64,000 bases of DNA from Mucilaginibacter ginsenosidivorans (GTDB lineage Bacteria; Bacteroidota; Bacteroidia; Sphingobacteriales; Sphingobacteriaceae), in NCBI RefSeq assembly GCF_007971025.1, contig NZ_CP042436.1:1860001-1924000 (forward strand), in the 5' to 3' direction. Below the pieces are notes generated by a model. It was given only the letters and a program-made list of their open reading frames with translations, ran no database searches and was not told where the DNA came from. Shown here piece by piece: positions 34,127-43,216 of this stretch (positions are counted from its first letter, which is position 1; the number at the start of each line of letters is the position of its first letter). The position numbers and the translations under genes are program-made.

Positions 34127-36505
34127 ATGATCAAAAATTACCTTAAAGTTGCCTGGCGCAATTTGTCGAAAAACAAAACGCATACCTTCATCAACATCGC
34201 GGGCTTGTCGGTAGGACTGGTTTGCAGCATCCTTATTTTGTTGTGGGTGCAGAATGAGCTGGCGATGGATTCATTTCATAAAAATTCGTCGCGGCTTTAC
34301 TCGGTTTATGCAAGCCAGTATTATGACCATAAGGCACACGGCACCTATAACACCCCGGGCCCCGCGGCCGAGGAGATGAAAAAGGTTATCCCAGAAATCG
34401 AATATGCGTCACCTTACGCTTTTACCAACCCGGCGACTTTTCAGGCGGGTGATAAAATATTGAAAATGAACGGTAATTCGGCCGGCCCGGATTATTTCAA
34501 AATGTTTAGCTATCCTCTTATCGAAGGCAATGCACAAAACGCGCTCAAAGGTCCGGTAGCCATAGCTATATCGAGGAAAATGGCGGTGGCATTTTATGGC
34601 AGCCCGGCTGCTGCGATAAATAAAACGATTCGATACAACAATGATAAAAGCCTTACGGTAACCGCAGTCTTTGAGGATATGGGGGCCAATGTATCTGAAA
34701 AAGTCGATTTTATAACAAACTGGAAAGTATTCACCGACGACAATAGCTGGGCGCTGGAATGGGGTAATAACGGGCCGTCTGCCTATATCATGCTGCGCCC
34801 GGATGCCAATGCTGCGCTGGTGGAAAAAAAGATAACGAGGTTTTTGGATAAATACAATAACCTGGATCGTAAAACAGCAACCTTCATCATCGACCTGGCT
34901 CTGCAGCCATACAGCGAAAAATATCTGCATGGAAATTTTGACGACCAGGGACGGATAGATGGCGGACGCATAGCCTATGTGCGCTTGTTCAGCATAGTGG
35001 CGGTATTCATTCTGCTGATAGCCTGTATTAATTTTATGAACCTGGCCACGGCACGGTCGGTAAAAAGGGCTAAAGAAATAGGCGTACGCAAGGTGGTTGG
35101 TGCCTTGCGCAGTTCACTTATCCAGCAGTTTATCAGCGAATCGATGCTGATCACTTTTATTGCAGTTGCGGTTTCGCTGGTATTACTGGCGCTGCTGTTG
35201 CCGGTATTTAACGATGTGACACAAAAACAGATAGTGCTTCCGTTTAACCAGCCTGGGTTCTGGGCGCGGCTGACCGCCATTACCCTGGTCACCGGGCTTA
35301 TCGCCGGCAGTTATCCTGCCTTGTTTTTGTCTTCGTTCAAACCCGTTAAGGTACTGAAAGGGACATTGAAGCTGGATACCGGCACTACGTTTTTCCGCAA
35401 GGGGCTGGTGGTTTTTCAATTCTTCCTGTCAATTGTACTGATCACGGCAACGATAGTTGTATCCAAACAAATGAGCTACATACAATCCAAAAACCTGGGT
35501 TATGATCGCGAAAACCTGGTATATGTTCCCATGGAGGGCACACTTATTCAGAAATACGAGGTGTTTAAGCAGGAGGCCTTAAGCATGCCGGGTGTGGAAT
35601 CGGTTACCCGCATAAGCAATACACCAACCAATATACAAGGCAGCACAGGCGGTATTAACTGGGTAGGTAAGGATACGACCGTTAACATCCAGTTTACATT
35701 TGCTTCGGTGGGGTACGACTTTACCAAAACGATGAAGCTGAAAATGGCCGCAGGACGCGATTTTTCAAAAGACTTTGCCACTGATTCAATCGGGTACATC
35801 ATAAACGAAGCGGCGTTGAAACGAATAGGATACAAGGACCCCATTGGGCAACCGCTTACGATGTGGGGTAAGAAAGGAAAAATAATAGGAGTACTGCGGG
35901 ATTTTCACTTTAATTCGTTGCATGATCGGATACGGCCGCTGATATTGAGGCTGCGTGAAAACGAGGATTACGGGAATTTCCTTATTCGCACCCGGCCAGG
36001 CAAAACGCGTGAGGCACTTAGCAGCATGGAGAAGTTATGCAAACAGATGAACCCGGCTTTCCCGTTCACCTATTATTTTTCGGACGAGGAATACCAGAAA
36101 CTTTATCAGAACGAGCAGATCGTCAGCAAGCTTTCGGATGCCTTTTCCTTCCTGGCCATACTGATATCATGCCTCGGGCTACTTGGCCTGGCGATGTTCA
36201 CTGCCGAACAAAGGGTTAAAGAGATCGGCATACGCAAGGTTTTGGGAGCGAGTGTGCAGTCGTTATACGCTCTTTTGTCGCGGGAGTTTTTGATGCTTAT
36301 AGGTATTGCGCTGCTTATCGCACTACCGGTGTCGTGGTATGCCATGAACAAGTGGCTGCTTGGTTTTGAATACCATACGCCTATGCAATGGTGGATGTTT
36401 GCAATGGCGGGGATTATCATCCTGTTTATAGCGCTGGTTACGGTAAGTTTCCAGGCGATAAAAGCAGCCTTGATGAACCCGATAAAGAGTTTGCGGAGCG
36501 AGTGA
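34127..36505 (+). CDS. FtsX/MacB-like ABC transporter permease
   Basis: A 792-aa protein with N-terminal cytoplasmic stretch MIKNYLKVAWRNLSKNKTHTFINIAGLSVGLVCSI (membrane helix 1), a large periplasmic MacB_PCD-like domain, helices at about 280-305 and 330-410 with FtsX motif AKEIGVRKVVGALRSSLIQQF, then a second periplasmic domain and a second FtsX block (VKEIGIRKVLGASVQSLY). Two FtsX halves in one chain is the layout of Bacteroidota 8-TM permeases used for antimicrobial peptide or lipoprotein-type export. No ATP-binding subunit gene is adjacent. Confidence 0.9.
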   Translation: MIKNYLKVAWRNLSKNKTHTFINIAGLSVGLVCSILILLWVQNELAMDSFHKNSSRLYSVYASQYYDHKAHGTYNTPGPAAEEMKKVIPEIEYASPYAFTNPATFQAGDKILKMNGNSAGPDYFKMFSYPLIEGNAQNALKGPVAIAISRKMAVAFYGSPAAAINKTIRYNNDKSLTVTAVFEDMGANVSEKVDFITNWKVFTDDNSWALEWGNNGPSAYIMLRPDANAALVEKKITRFLDKYNNLDRKTATFIIDLALQPYSEKYLHGNFDDQGRIDGGRIAYVRLFSIVAVFILLIACINFMNLATARSVKRAKEIGVRKVVGALRSSLIQQFISESMLITFIAVAVSLVLLALLLPVFNDVTQKQIVLPFNQPGFWARLTAITLVTGLIAGSYPALFLSSFKPVKVLKGTLKLDTGTTFFRKGLVVFQFFLSIVLITATIVVSKQMSYIQSKNLGYDRENLVYVPMEGTLIQKYEVFKQEALSMPGVESVTRISNTPTNIQGSTGGINWVGKDTTVNIQFTFASVGYDFTKTMKLKMAAGRDFSKDFATDSIGYIINEAALKRIGYKDPIGQPLTMWGKKGKIIGVLRDFHFNSLHDRIRPLILRLRENEDYGNFLIRTRPGKTREALSSMEKLCKQMNPAFPFTYYFSDEEYQKLYQNEQIVSKLSDAFSFLAILISCLGLLGLAMFTAEQRVKEIGIRKVLGASVQSLYALLSREFLMLIGIALLIALPVSWYAMNKWLLGFEYHTPMQWWMFAMAGIIILFIALVTVSFQAIKAALMNPIKSLRSE

Positions 36506-36602
36506 TTTTGAGGGGAAGTTTTTTTTGCAGGGAGCGTCGGTAATTGTAGCAACCGGATAATATCGCTCGTCTTAGCTCTATTAGGTCAATAAAAACCTCG
36601 CG

Positions 36603-36778
36603 ATGAATCGTAAGCCGGCATTTTTTCAATATGGGATAGCAGCTATCCTTTATTGCTTTCCAGTAATCGCTGCGGTCGGGCCAGCCTGCGATTGATGTAC
36701 CTGACGCCATCGCTTATCGATGCTAAGGTGCCGCGTCCGATCACGATCCAGGCGGAGCTGCAATACAGCGGTAAATAA
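36603..36778 (+). pseudogene. Possible relic of an exported protein
   Basis: ATG at 36603 opens a 30-aa frame resembling a signal peptide (MNRKPAFFQYGIAAILYCFP...), stopping at TGA 36693-36695. In another frame the DNA continues as LRLMYLTPSLIDAKVPRPI and ITIQAELQYSGK to a TAA at 36776-36778, which looks like the tail of a beta-strand-rich protein. The two could be head and tail of one gene with an internal deletion. Judged by eye only; low confidence. Confidence 0.2.
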
Positions 36779-36810
36779 AACAAAACGATCGGGGTTCACG
36801 TTAATTAAAT

Positions 36811-36990
36811 ATGAATACTCATAAAAATAAACAAACTAAGCCTGCCGAGAACAATCCGGTAAAAGAGGCCAGGGGACATCCCGACGGCCCTGGCCTGATG
36901 GAGATGATAAACGGCCAGGAAGAAAAGAAGCTCAAATCGGATAAAGATCTCAAAAGCAAACCTGATAATCCGGATATACCAATTATTTAG
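36811..36990 (+). CDS. Small hydrophilic protein (59 aa)
   Basis: A short gene: ATG 36811, TAG 36988-36990. The product starts MNTHKNKQTKPAENNPVKEA and ends DNPDIPII. It is rich in Lys, Asn, Asp and Pro with no hydrophobic stretch, so it is probably disordered and cytoplasmic. Credible because codon use matches neighbouring genes and the frame runs cleanly to a strong hairpin starting one base after the stop. Function unknown. Confidence 0.5.
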   Translation: MNTHKNKQTKPAENNPVKEARGHPDGPGLMEMINGQEEKKLKSDKDLKSKPDNPDIPII

Positions 36991-37086
36991 AAAGGATAAA
37001 GGCGAAAGGTTTCATTGGGCCAAGATCTTAAAAATGAAAAGGCTGAAAAGAAAAATGTTCCTTTCAGCCTTTCACCTTTATCCTTT
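36991..37086. terminator. Nested bidirectional hairpin between convergent genes
   Basis: Outer arms AAAGGATAAAGG (36991-37002) and CCTTTATCCTTT (37075-37086) are 12-bp perfect complements. An inner stem GGCTGAAA (37041-37048) pairs with TTTCAGCC (37062-37069). It fills the gap between the 59-aa gene and the bacilliredoxin gene and probably ends both transcripts. Bases 36991-37008 recur exactly at 40475-40492. Confidence 0.65.
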
Positions 37087-37093
37087 GACCTAA

Positions 37094-37507
37094 TTAGCAG
37101 TATTGTTCAAATGCACCGATCAGGTTATCGGCTATCATCTGTGCAGGGCGGCCTTCTATCTGGTGACGCTCGATCATATGCACCAGCTTGCCATTCTTAA
37201 ACAATGCCATAGCGGGTGACGATGGCGGGTACGGCAGCATGTAAGCGCGGGCCTTGTTTACAGCCTCGGTTTCCATACCGGCAAACACAGTTACCAATTT
37301 ATCCGGGTGCTTTTCGTTTTGCACCGCTGCACGTGCAGCAGGGCGCGCCATGCCGGCGGCACAACCGCATACCGAATTTACCATCACAAATACGGTACCT
37401 TCACTCTCGATAGCCTTGGTTACTGCATCTGCATCTTTTAACTCTTCAAAACCAACTCTGGTCAGTTCCTCCCGCATTGGGGTAACTAAATATTCAGGGT
37501 ACATCAT
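37094..37507 (-). CDS. Bacilliredoxin (BrxA/BrxB, YphP family)
   Basis: A 137-aa protein with thioredoxin-like fold and the CGC active site in VNSVCGCAAGMARPAA. MMYPEYLV and PMREELTRVGFEEL are conserved N-terminal features; LPYPPSSPAMALFKNGKLVHMIERHQIEGR is the conserved second half. In Bacilli such proteins remove bacillithiol from oxidised proteins. Bacteroidota homologues probably play a similar de-thiolation role, with the low-molecular-weight thiol uncertain. Two adjacent ATGs (37507, 37504). Confidence 0.92.
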   Translation of the reverse strand: MMYPEYLVTPMREELTRVGFEELKDADAVTKAIESEGTVFVMVNSVCGCAAGMARPAARAAVQNEKHPDKLVTVFAGMETEAVNKARAYMLPYPPSSPAMALFKNGKLVHMIERHQIEGRPAQMIADNLIGAFEQYC

Positions 37508-37725
37508 GTTTGTTCAATAAACTTTTTACAAAGGTATAAAATCATTTTTTATTCAAATTTTATAAGTGTAATAATAACATTTTGCTGACTTAAAACGTAA
37601 AAGGAAACCATGAGCGATGGCAGGTCAGAAAGATTTGAATTTAATGTTAAATTTTCGAAATATTTTGGGTTTTTATACGTCTATTCTCTTATATTGCAGA
37701 ACCCAAGTCAACTCAAACTAGCAGC

Positions 37726-38601
37726 ATGAACCTAAAACTGACCAATTTTAGTACGATCATTATTGTTAACAAAAACCAGGAGCAAACACAGGCTATCCGG
37801 GTAAAAACAAAGCACTTAAAAAGAGTAAAACACTATATAGCCACTATCGGTTGTGTTATCCTTGCGCTCGCCTGTATGGTTATTTACCTTTCATCAAAAG
37901 GTAGCAAGGATGAGCTGGAGAAGCAGCAACTGCGGTCGCAAATAGCCCGGCTGCAAAGCAAGCTGCCAGCGGTTGAAGCTGCCGCTGATAGCCAGGCAGT
38001 TGCCAAAAGCTCGGCCCAAACTTATATCGAATCGATACAGGGTAAGCTGCAAAAAATAAACGACTATTTGAGAAAGAGGGGCCTGAAGGGCTTTTCGACC
38101 AAAGATATAGGGGGCGACAACAAAGCTGCTGCCGACCTGAGCGATAATGAGAAATATTCGCTTTATGACGAATATCTTAGCCGTTTGCTAAACAGCGTGG
38201 CCTTTACACCAATGGGATATCCGCGGATAAGTTCTATTACTTCGGCATTCGGTTACCGTAGCGACCCATTTGACGGCGAAAGCGCGGAGCTGCATCCTGG
38301 TATCGATTTCAGGGGTGCCAAAGGCGATCCGGTACACGTGACAGCCGATGGCAAAGTGGTATTCACCGGGTGGAAAGGTGGTTACGGAAATTGCATTATC
38401 GTGCAGCATAAAAATGATTTCCAGACGTTGTACGGCCACTTGTCGCACATCAATGTGCAGGAGGGCGAACCGGTAAAAACAGGCGATGTGATCGGGAAGG
38501 TTGGCTCGACGGGCCGCTCAACCGGTACGCATTTGCATTACGAAGTACGCAAGAATGGGAAACCGGTTAACCCGGTCAGGTTTTTGACACTGAATAATTA
38601 G
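37726..38601 (+). CDS. M23 family metallopeptidase (membrane-anchored)
   Basis: A basic cytoplasmic tail (KTKHLKRVKHY), one membrane helix (ATIGCVILALACMVIYLS), a coiled coil (DELEKQQLRSQIARLQSKL, later YIESIQGKLQKINDYL) and a C-terminal LytM/M23 domain. Zinc ligands: HPGIDF (His, Asp) and HLHYEV (His). It would cut peptidoglycan stem cross-links. It is followed by a bactofilin gene; M23-bactofilin pairs control cell shape in several bacteria (e.g. Csd1-CcmA of Helicobacter). Confidence 0.9.
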   Translation: MNLKLTNFSTIIIVNKNQEQTQAIRVKTKHLKRVKHYIATIGCVILALACMVIYLSSKGSKDELEKQQLRSQIARLQSKLPAVEAAADSQAVAKSSAQTYIESIQGKLQKINDYLRKRGLKGFSTKDIGGDNKAAADLSDNEKYSLYDEYLSRLLNSVAFTPMGYPRISSITSAFGYRSDPFDGESAELHPGIDFRGAKGDPVHVTADGKVVFTGWKGGYGNCIIVQHKNDFQTLYGHLSHINVQEGEPVKTGDVIGKVGSTGRSTGTHLHYEVRKNGKPVNPVRFLTLNN

Positions 38602-38699
38602 TTTAAGTGAGCGGTTGATTGAGGACGTGGTTGATGAAGTTGAATTAACCTGATCCAATCAACTTAATCTAACATAATCAACTGATAACTAAAAAAGGC

Positions 38700-39098
38700 A
38701 TGTTTTCGAAAAAGAAGAAAGTAGAACTGGACCAGCAGGCGATATCGACCCTGATAAGCGAGGGTTGTGTGTTTGACGGCAACATGAAGGCACCGGCTTA
38801 TGTAAGGATAGACGGAACGATAAATGGTGACGTAACCATTGACGAAGGGCTGATCCTGGGCGAAAAAGGAAGTGTAACAGGGAACATCCACACTAAGGAC
38901 ATCATTGTTTATGGCACAGTAAACGGAAATATCAATACACATTCATTAGAAATAAGGAGTACGGGACGTATCACCGGCGATATCAAAACGCAGGTACTTC
39001 AGGTTGAAACCGGGGGCGCACATAATGGAAAACTCTCCATGTCGGCTAATACTCAACAAGTTGCCAAACACACTAAGCCCGAGTTGGTGAGCGCGTAA
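38700..39098 (+). CDS. Bactofilin
   Basis: A 132-aa polymer-forming cytoskeletal protein. The core, residues about 20-105, shows the right-handed beta-helix of bactofilins with short repeats: VRIDGTINGDVTIDEGLILGE, GSVTGNIHTKDIIVYGTVNGNI, GRITGDIKTQVLQVETGG. Disordered basic N-terminus (MFSKKKKVELDQQ) and polar C-terminus. It assembles at the inner face of the membrane without nucleotide. Same strand as the M23 gene, separated by 98 bp holding GTTGATT/AATCAAC words. Confidence 0.92.
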   Translation: MFSKKKKVELDQQAISTLISEGCVFDGNMKAPAYVRIDGTINGDVTIDEGLILGEKGSVTGNIHTKDIIVYGTVNGNINTHSLEIRSTGRITGDIKTQVLQVETGGAHNGKLSMSANTQQVAKHTKPELVSA

Positions 39099-39099
39099 C

Positions 39100-39130
39100 T
39101 TGATTTACACAATCCCATTGCTTATTTTTG
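39100..39130 (+). promoter_or_regulatory. Promoter of ahcY (TTG-N20-TATTTTTG)
   Basis: TTG at 39100-39102 and TATTTTTG at 39123-39130 match the -33/-7 consensus with 20 bp between; the -7 element is 23 bp before the ATG. Confidence 0.55.
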
Positions 39131-39153
39131 CACCACAAACAAATTGAAAAACT

Positions 39154-40470
39154 ATGTCGATAACAGATACTGCTTATATTAAGCATAAGGTAAAAGATAT
39201 GTCGCTGGCCGAATGGGGCCGCAAAGAAATAGGGCTTGCCGAAGCCGAAATGCCGGGCCTGATGGCCCTGCGTGCCGAATACGGTCCGTCGCAGCCTTTA
39301 AAAGGCGCGCGCATTGCAGGCTGTCTGCACATGACCATACAAACCGCTGTTTTAATTGAAACATTGCAGGCGCTGGGCGCCGAGGTTACCTGGTCGTCGT
39401 GCAATATATTTTCGACCCAGGACCACGCTGCTTCGGCCATTGCCGCTGCCGGAACATCGGTTTATGCCTGGAAAGGCATGAACGCCGAAGAATTTGACTG
39501 GTGCATTGAGCAAACCTTATTTTTTGGCGAAGAACGCAAGCCATTGAACATGATACTGGATGACGGGGGTGACCTGACCAACATGGTATTGGATAAATAC
39601 CCTGAACTGGTTGCGGGTATCAAAGGTTTATCAGAAGAAACTACGACAGGCGTGCACCGTTTGTACGACAGGGTAAAGGCCGGCACTTTGCCGATGCCTG
39701 CTATCAACGTGAACGATTCGGTTACGAAATCAAAATTCGATAATAAATATGGCTGCCGCGAATCGCTGGTGGATGCTATCCGCCGCGCTACCGACGTGAT
39801 GATGGCTGGAAAAGTAGCCGTTGTTTGTGGTTATGGTGACGTGGGTAAAGGTTCCGCCGATTCGTTGCGTAATGCAGGCGTTCGTGTTATCGTAACCGAA
39901 ATAGATCCTATCTGTGCGCTTCAGGCTGCTATGGAAGGTTTTGAAGTGAAGAAGCTTTCGACCGCTATTGCCGAAGCTGACATTGTCGTAACCGCCACCG
40001 GCAACTGCGACATTGTTAAGGAACAACATTTCCGCGCATTGAAAGATAAAGCCATTGTTTGTAACATCGGCCACTTTGATAACGAGATCGATATGGCCTG
40101 GCTTAACGGCGCCTATGGCAATACCAAGATCGAAATTAAACCGCAGGTAGATAAGTACACTATCGATGGCAAGGATCTGATCGTATTGGCCGAAGGTCGC
40201 CTGGTGAACCTGGGTTGTGCTACCGGTCACCCAAGTTTCGTAATGAGTAACTCGTTCACTAACCAAACCCTGGCTCAGTTAGAGCTTTGGGCAAACAGCG
40301 ATAAATACGAAAATAAAGTATATACCCTGCCAAAACACCTGGACGAAAAAGTGGCCCGTTTGCACTTAGCCAAAATCGGCGTGGAACTGGAAGAACTGGA
40401 CCAGCACCAGGCTGATTACATCGGCGTACCGGTTGCAGGTCCGTTTAAACCAGAGTATTACCGTTATTAA
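39154..40470 (+). CDS. ahcY: Adenosylhomocysteinase
   Basis: A 438-aa SAH hydrolase, the usual length of the bacterial enzyme. Seen: [22 protein letters not shown], substrate-site [16 protein letters not shown], the NAD-binding loop [16 protein letters not shown], catalytic region residues in [20 protein letters not shown], and the C-terminal NAD-binding KPEYYRY. It splits S-adenosylhomocysteine to adenosine and homocysteine, closing the methylation cycle. It has its own promoter and a strong terminator. Confidence 0.97.
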   Translation: MSITDTAYIKHKVKDMSLAEWGRKEIGLAEAEMPGLMALRAEYGPSQPLKGARIAGCLHMTIQTAVLIETLQALGAEVTWSSCNIFSTQDHAASAIAAAGTSVYAWKGMNAEEFDWCIEQTLFFGEERKPLNMILDDGGDLTNMVLDKYPELVAGIKGLSEETTTGVHRLYDRVKAGTLPMPAINVNDSVTKSKFDNKYGCRESLVDAIRRATDVMMAGKVAVVCGYGDVGKGSADSLRNAGVRVIVTEIDPICALQAAMEGFEVKKLSTAIAEADIVVTATGNCDIVKEQHFRALKDKAIVCNIGHFDNEIDMAWLNGAYGNTKIEIKPQVDKYTIDGKDLIVLAEGRLVNLGCATGHPSFVMSNSFTNQTLAQLELWANSDKYENKVYTLPKHLDEKVARLHLAKIGVELEELDQHQADYIGVPVAGPFKPEYYRY

Positions 40471-40474
40471 GGTG

Positions 40475-40492
40475 AAAGGATAAAGGCGAAAG
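40475..40492 (+). repeat. 18-bp repeat shared with 36991
   Basis: AAAGGATAAAGGCGAAAG is identical to 36991-37008. It lies just after the ahcY stop and before its terminator. Similar AAAGG words continue to 40500. Confidence 0.7.
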
Positions 40493-40517
40493 CTGAAAGG
40501 TTTTTACCGCAAATAAA

Positions 40518-40548
40518 AAGGCACCGCCGGGGAGGCGGTGCCTTTTTT
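40518..40548 (+). terminator. Terminator of ahcY
   Basis: An 11-bp stem (AAGGCACCGCC / GGCGGTGCCTT, 5-nt loop) followed by a T run. Its right part (14 bp, 40527-40540) recurs at 44369. Confidence 0.9.
40527..40540 (+). repeat. 14-bp direct repeat, copy 1 (within ahcY terminator)
   Basis: CCGGGGAGGCGGTG followed by a pyrimidine tract and GTT. An exact copy lies at 44369-44382, so the repeats flank the three-gene module 40610-44317. Confidence 0.6.
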
Positions 40549-40609
40549 GTTATATAATCTGTTCATTTTAATATTATATTAGTGCCGCTAAGGAGACCTT
40601 ATACATACA

Positions 40610-42346
40610 ATGCGCTTAAAACAAAAGCTGCCTGTTAGCTATCTGTTGTTCACTATAAAGGGGCGCATATCACGCGGCACTTATTGGATGGCATCCATTT
40701 TTTATTGGTGCAGCTTTTATGTGTTGTTTAACCTGCTTTGGTTTGCAATTGGTTCAGGCGCAACATTTATTTTATATCCAATTTTATTCTGGATTATTAT
40801 AGCGACGTCCTTTAAACGCCTGCATGATCAAAACTTGTCTGGTTACTGGATGTTTCTGTTAGCAATACCAGCTCTTGGACCCTTGCTGCTCATCATGATG
40901 CTTGGCTTCAGGAAAGGCAACATAAACCCCAACCGGTACGGCGCCGTTCCTGGCTCGGCCACCGATTATCTAAAGAATGACGAAGGGAAAGAGATACCTC
41001 ATCTGAAAACTAATGAACGCATTATTGACGATGTAACTAAGCTAAACCCAATACTTGTTTCAAAAATATTTAAGCCAAAATCGGTAAATGACCTCTGTGA
41101 TTTTGTGAAGAATTCTATTGGCCCAATTTCAGTTGGCGGCGGACGTTTTAGTATGGGTGGGCAAACTGCAAGCCCTTACAGTACGCACATAGATATGCGC
41201 GGGCTGAACAAGATCATTCACTTTTCGGAAAGTGCGAAGGTGATCGAGGTTCAGGCTGGTATCCGTTGGTGTGATATACAGCAATATATCGACGAATATG
41301 ACCTTAGTATAAAGACCATGCAGACTTATGCTAATTTTACAGTAGGGGGCGCACTAAGCGTAAACGCGCATGGGCGGTACATAGGTATGGGGCCTGCTGT
41401 TTTGAGCGTCCGCTCAATCAATGTGGTTTTGGCCAATGGTAATTTGGTACATGCAAGCCTAAACGAAAACAAGGAGATATTTTTTGGCGCAATAGGTGGA
41501 TACAATGCTATCGGTATTATTGCGGAGGTCGAACTTGAACTGGCCGACAATGTGCCAATGAAACGGGTTCAGCAAAAAATGAAAGTAGCCGACTATAAAT
41601 CCTATTTTTTTGAAAATGTACGGGCGAATAAAAAGGCGATATTTCATAACGGGGATATTTACCCTCCCAAATATAAACGTGTGCGGGCTATTAGCTGGAT
41701 AGAAACGAATGAAAAGCCCACAGTGAAAACCAGGCTAATGCCTCTGCGGGAGTCATATCCGGCTGAACGCTATTTTTTATGGGCGTTCACCGAAACGCCT
41801 TTAGGAAAATGGCGCCGTGAATTTGTGATAGACCCCCTGGTTTACAGAAATAAAAAAATACACTGGCGAAACTATGAAGCTGGTTATGACGTTGCAGAAC
41901 TTGAGCCTAAATCGCGCGTTAACAGCACCTATGTGTTGCTTGAATATTTTGTCCCGGTAAATCGGTTCGATGAATTTGAACAAGCTATGGCAAAAATATT
42001 TATCCGGTACGATGTAAATGTACTGAATGTTTCTATCAGGCATGCCAAGGCCGACCCCGGCACCTATTTGGCCTGGGCGCGTGAAGAAGTGTTCGCATTT
42101 GTAGTTTATTACAAGCAACGGACCGATGCCATATCAAAAAACAAAGTGGCTGTATGGACGCGGGAATTAGCCGATGCTGTTATCGCTGTAAACGGTGCAT
42201 ATTATTTACCTTATCAGGTTCACGCAACTGCTGATCAATTTCACAGAGCCTATCCTGACGCAGGCAAATTATTTGCACTAAAAGCAAAGCTCGATCCCGA
42301 TAATCGGTTCAGGAACACCCTTTGGGATACTTATTACAAACCTTAA
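40610..42346 (+). CDS. DUF805 membrane domain fused to FAD-binding oxidase
   Basis: A 578-aa two-part protein. Residues about 1-115 are a DUF805-like membrane domain (GRISRGTYWMASIFYWCSF, SFKRLHDQNLSGYWMF, GFRKGNINPNRYG). From about 145 follows an FAD-binding oxidase of the PCMH type: FKPKSVNDLCDFV, ISVGGGRFSMGGQT, RWCDIQQYIDEYDL, NFTVGGALSVNAHG, GAIGGYNAIGIIAEVEL. The C-terminal half resembles aldonolactone, sterol-reductase or DprE1-like oxidases (LLEYFVPVNRFDEFEQA). Start ATG 40610 is preceded by AAGGAG. First of three genes; more AT-rich than its neighbours. The substrate is unknown. Confidence 0.82.
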   Translation: MRLKQKLPVSYLLFTIKGRISRGTYWMASIFYWCSFYVLFNLLWFAIGSGATFILYPILFWIIIATSFKRLHDQNLSGYWMFLLAIPALGPLLLIMMLGFRKGNINPNRYGAVPGSATDYLKNDEGKEIPHLKTNERIIDDVTKLNPILVSKIFKPKSVNDLCDFVKNSIGPISVGGGRFSMGGQTASPYSTHIDMRGLNKIIHFSESAKVIEVQAGIRWCDIQQYIDEYDLSIKTMQTYANFTVGGALSVNAHGRYIGMGPAVLSVRSINVVLANGNLVHASLNENKEIFFGAIGGYNAIGIIAEVELELADNVPMKRVQQKMKVADYKSYFFENVRANKKAIFHNGDIYPPKYKRVRAISWIETNEKPTVKTRLMPLRESYPAERYFLWAFTETPLGKWRREFVIDPLVYRNKKIHWRNYEAGYDVAELEPKSRVNSTYVLLEYFVPVNRFDEFEQAMAKIFIRYDVNVLNVSIRHAKADPGTYLAWAREEVFAFVVYYKQRTDAISKNKVAVWTRELADAVIAVNGAYYLPYQVHATADQFHRAYPDAGKLFALKAKLDPDNRFRNTLWDTYYKP

Positions 42347-42357
42347 CCAGAAAGATC

Positions 42358-43212
42358 ATGGCTAATACATCGTCAGAGTTTAAATCAGTATTTAACGATA
42401 CAGTTTGGAGCGATAAGTTTTATCGTTTTCTGCAAGTGATATTTCATTTGTTTCCTGAGGACAAGTTCCACCAACTGATAAAGGAGCAAACGGCGACTAA
42501 TGTAACCGATGAGGAAATTTATAAGTCAATACAGGAAAAACTACCAGACATTAAACCGTTTCTTTCGGAATTGACATATGCACTGCCCGCCCTAAAAAAA
42601 CAAAAGAAAGAGATAGTAAGGCAGACTCTTCGACTATTAGGAGAAAAAAAAGAGATAAACGGGTATCTTGAGATTGGTTCTACAGGCAGGTATATTAGCA
42701 GGTTAAAGAAAGAAATTAAAATAGCCGGAACGGTATATTTAATGAATGATATTGCACCAGCGAACTCTCCTGCTGATATTATGGAGCGCGGACAACTGGC
42801 TAAGATCGGAAGTTTTGTCAATCTAAATAACTATGAGCCTATAGCTGAAATAGCATCGGAAAGCATTGATCTGGTTACGTGCTATATTGGGTTGCATCAT
42901 TGCCCGCCGGCGAAACTTAACGCATTTATTAGCTCCGTTCATCGAATTCTGAGAAATGGCGGAGCTTTTATTATCCGCGACCATGACGTAAAGACATCGC
43001 AAATGGCCACTTTTGTTTCACTTGTGCATACGGTATTTAATGTAGGGTTGAATGAAAGTTGGGAGTTTGAACAAAAAGACTCAAAAAATTTCAGGTCGGC
43101 CGATGAATGGGCCTTGCTTATCGCAAAAGCTGGATTCAAAGATGCCGGCGAACGAATATTGCAGGAAAATGATCCATCGGATAACACGTTGATGCTATTT
43201 ACTAAATTATAA
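42358..43212 (+). CDS. Class I SAM-dependent methyltransferase
   Basis: A 284-aa protein with a Rossmann methyltransferase core from about residue 95: YLEIGSTGRYISRL is motif I (SAM-binding, GxxG form atypical), then YLMNDIAP (acidic motif II), SIDLVTCYIGLHHCPPAKL (motif IV) and ILRNGGAFIIRDHDV (motif V/VI). The N-terminal 90 residues are helical and charged. ATG 42358 is taken; an extended frame from 42322 overlaps the preceding gene. It lies 11 bp after the oxidase. Substrate unknown; a lipid or a quinol-like small molecule is conceivable. Confidence 0.8.
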   Translation: MANTSSEFKSVFNDTVWSDKFYRFLQVIFHLFPEDKFHQLIKEQTATNVTDEEIYKSIQEKLPDIKPFLSELTYALPALKKQKKEIVRQTLRLLGEKKEINGYLEIGSTGRYISRLKKEIKIAGTVYLMNDIAPANSPADIMERGQLAKIGSFVNLNNYEPIAEIASESIDLVTCYIGLHHCPPAKLNAFISSVHRILRNGGAFIIRDHDVKTSQMATFVSLVHTVFNVGLNESWEFEQKDSKNFRSADEWALLIAKAGFKDAGERILQENDPSDNTLMLFTKL

Positions 43213-43216
43213 AAAA

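Noticed and set aside
36438..36710. A 90-codon minus-strand frame behind the FtsX-like gene
   Set aside because: Overlaps the end of the permease gene on the other strand, no recognised motif, and its region is better explained as a possible relic on the plus strand.
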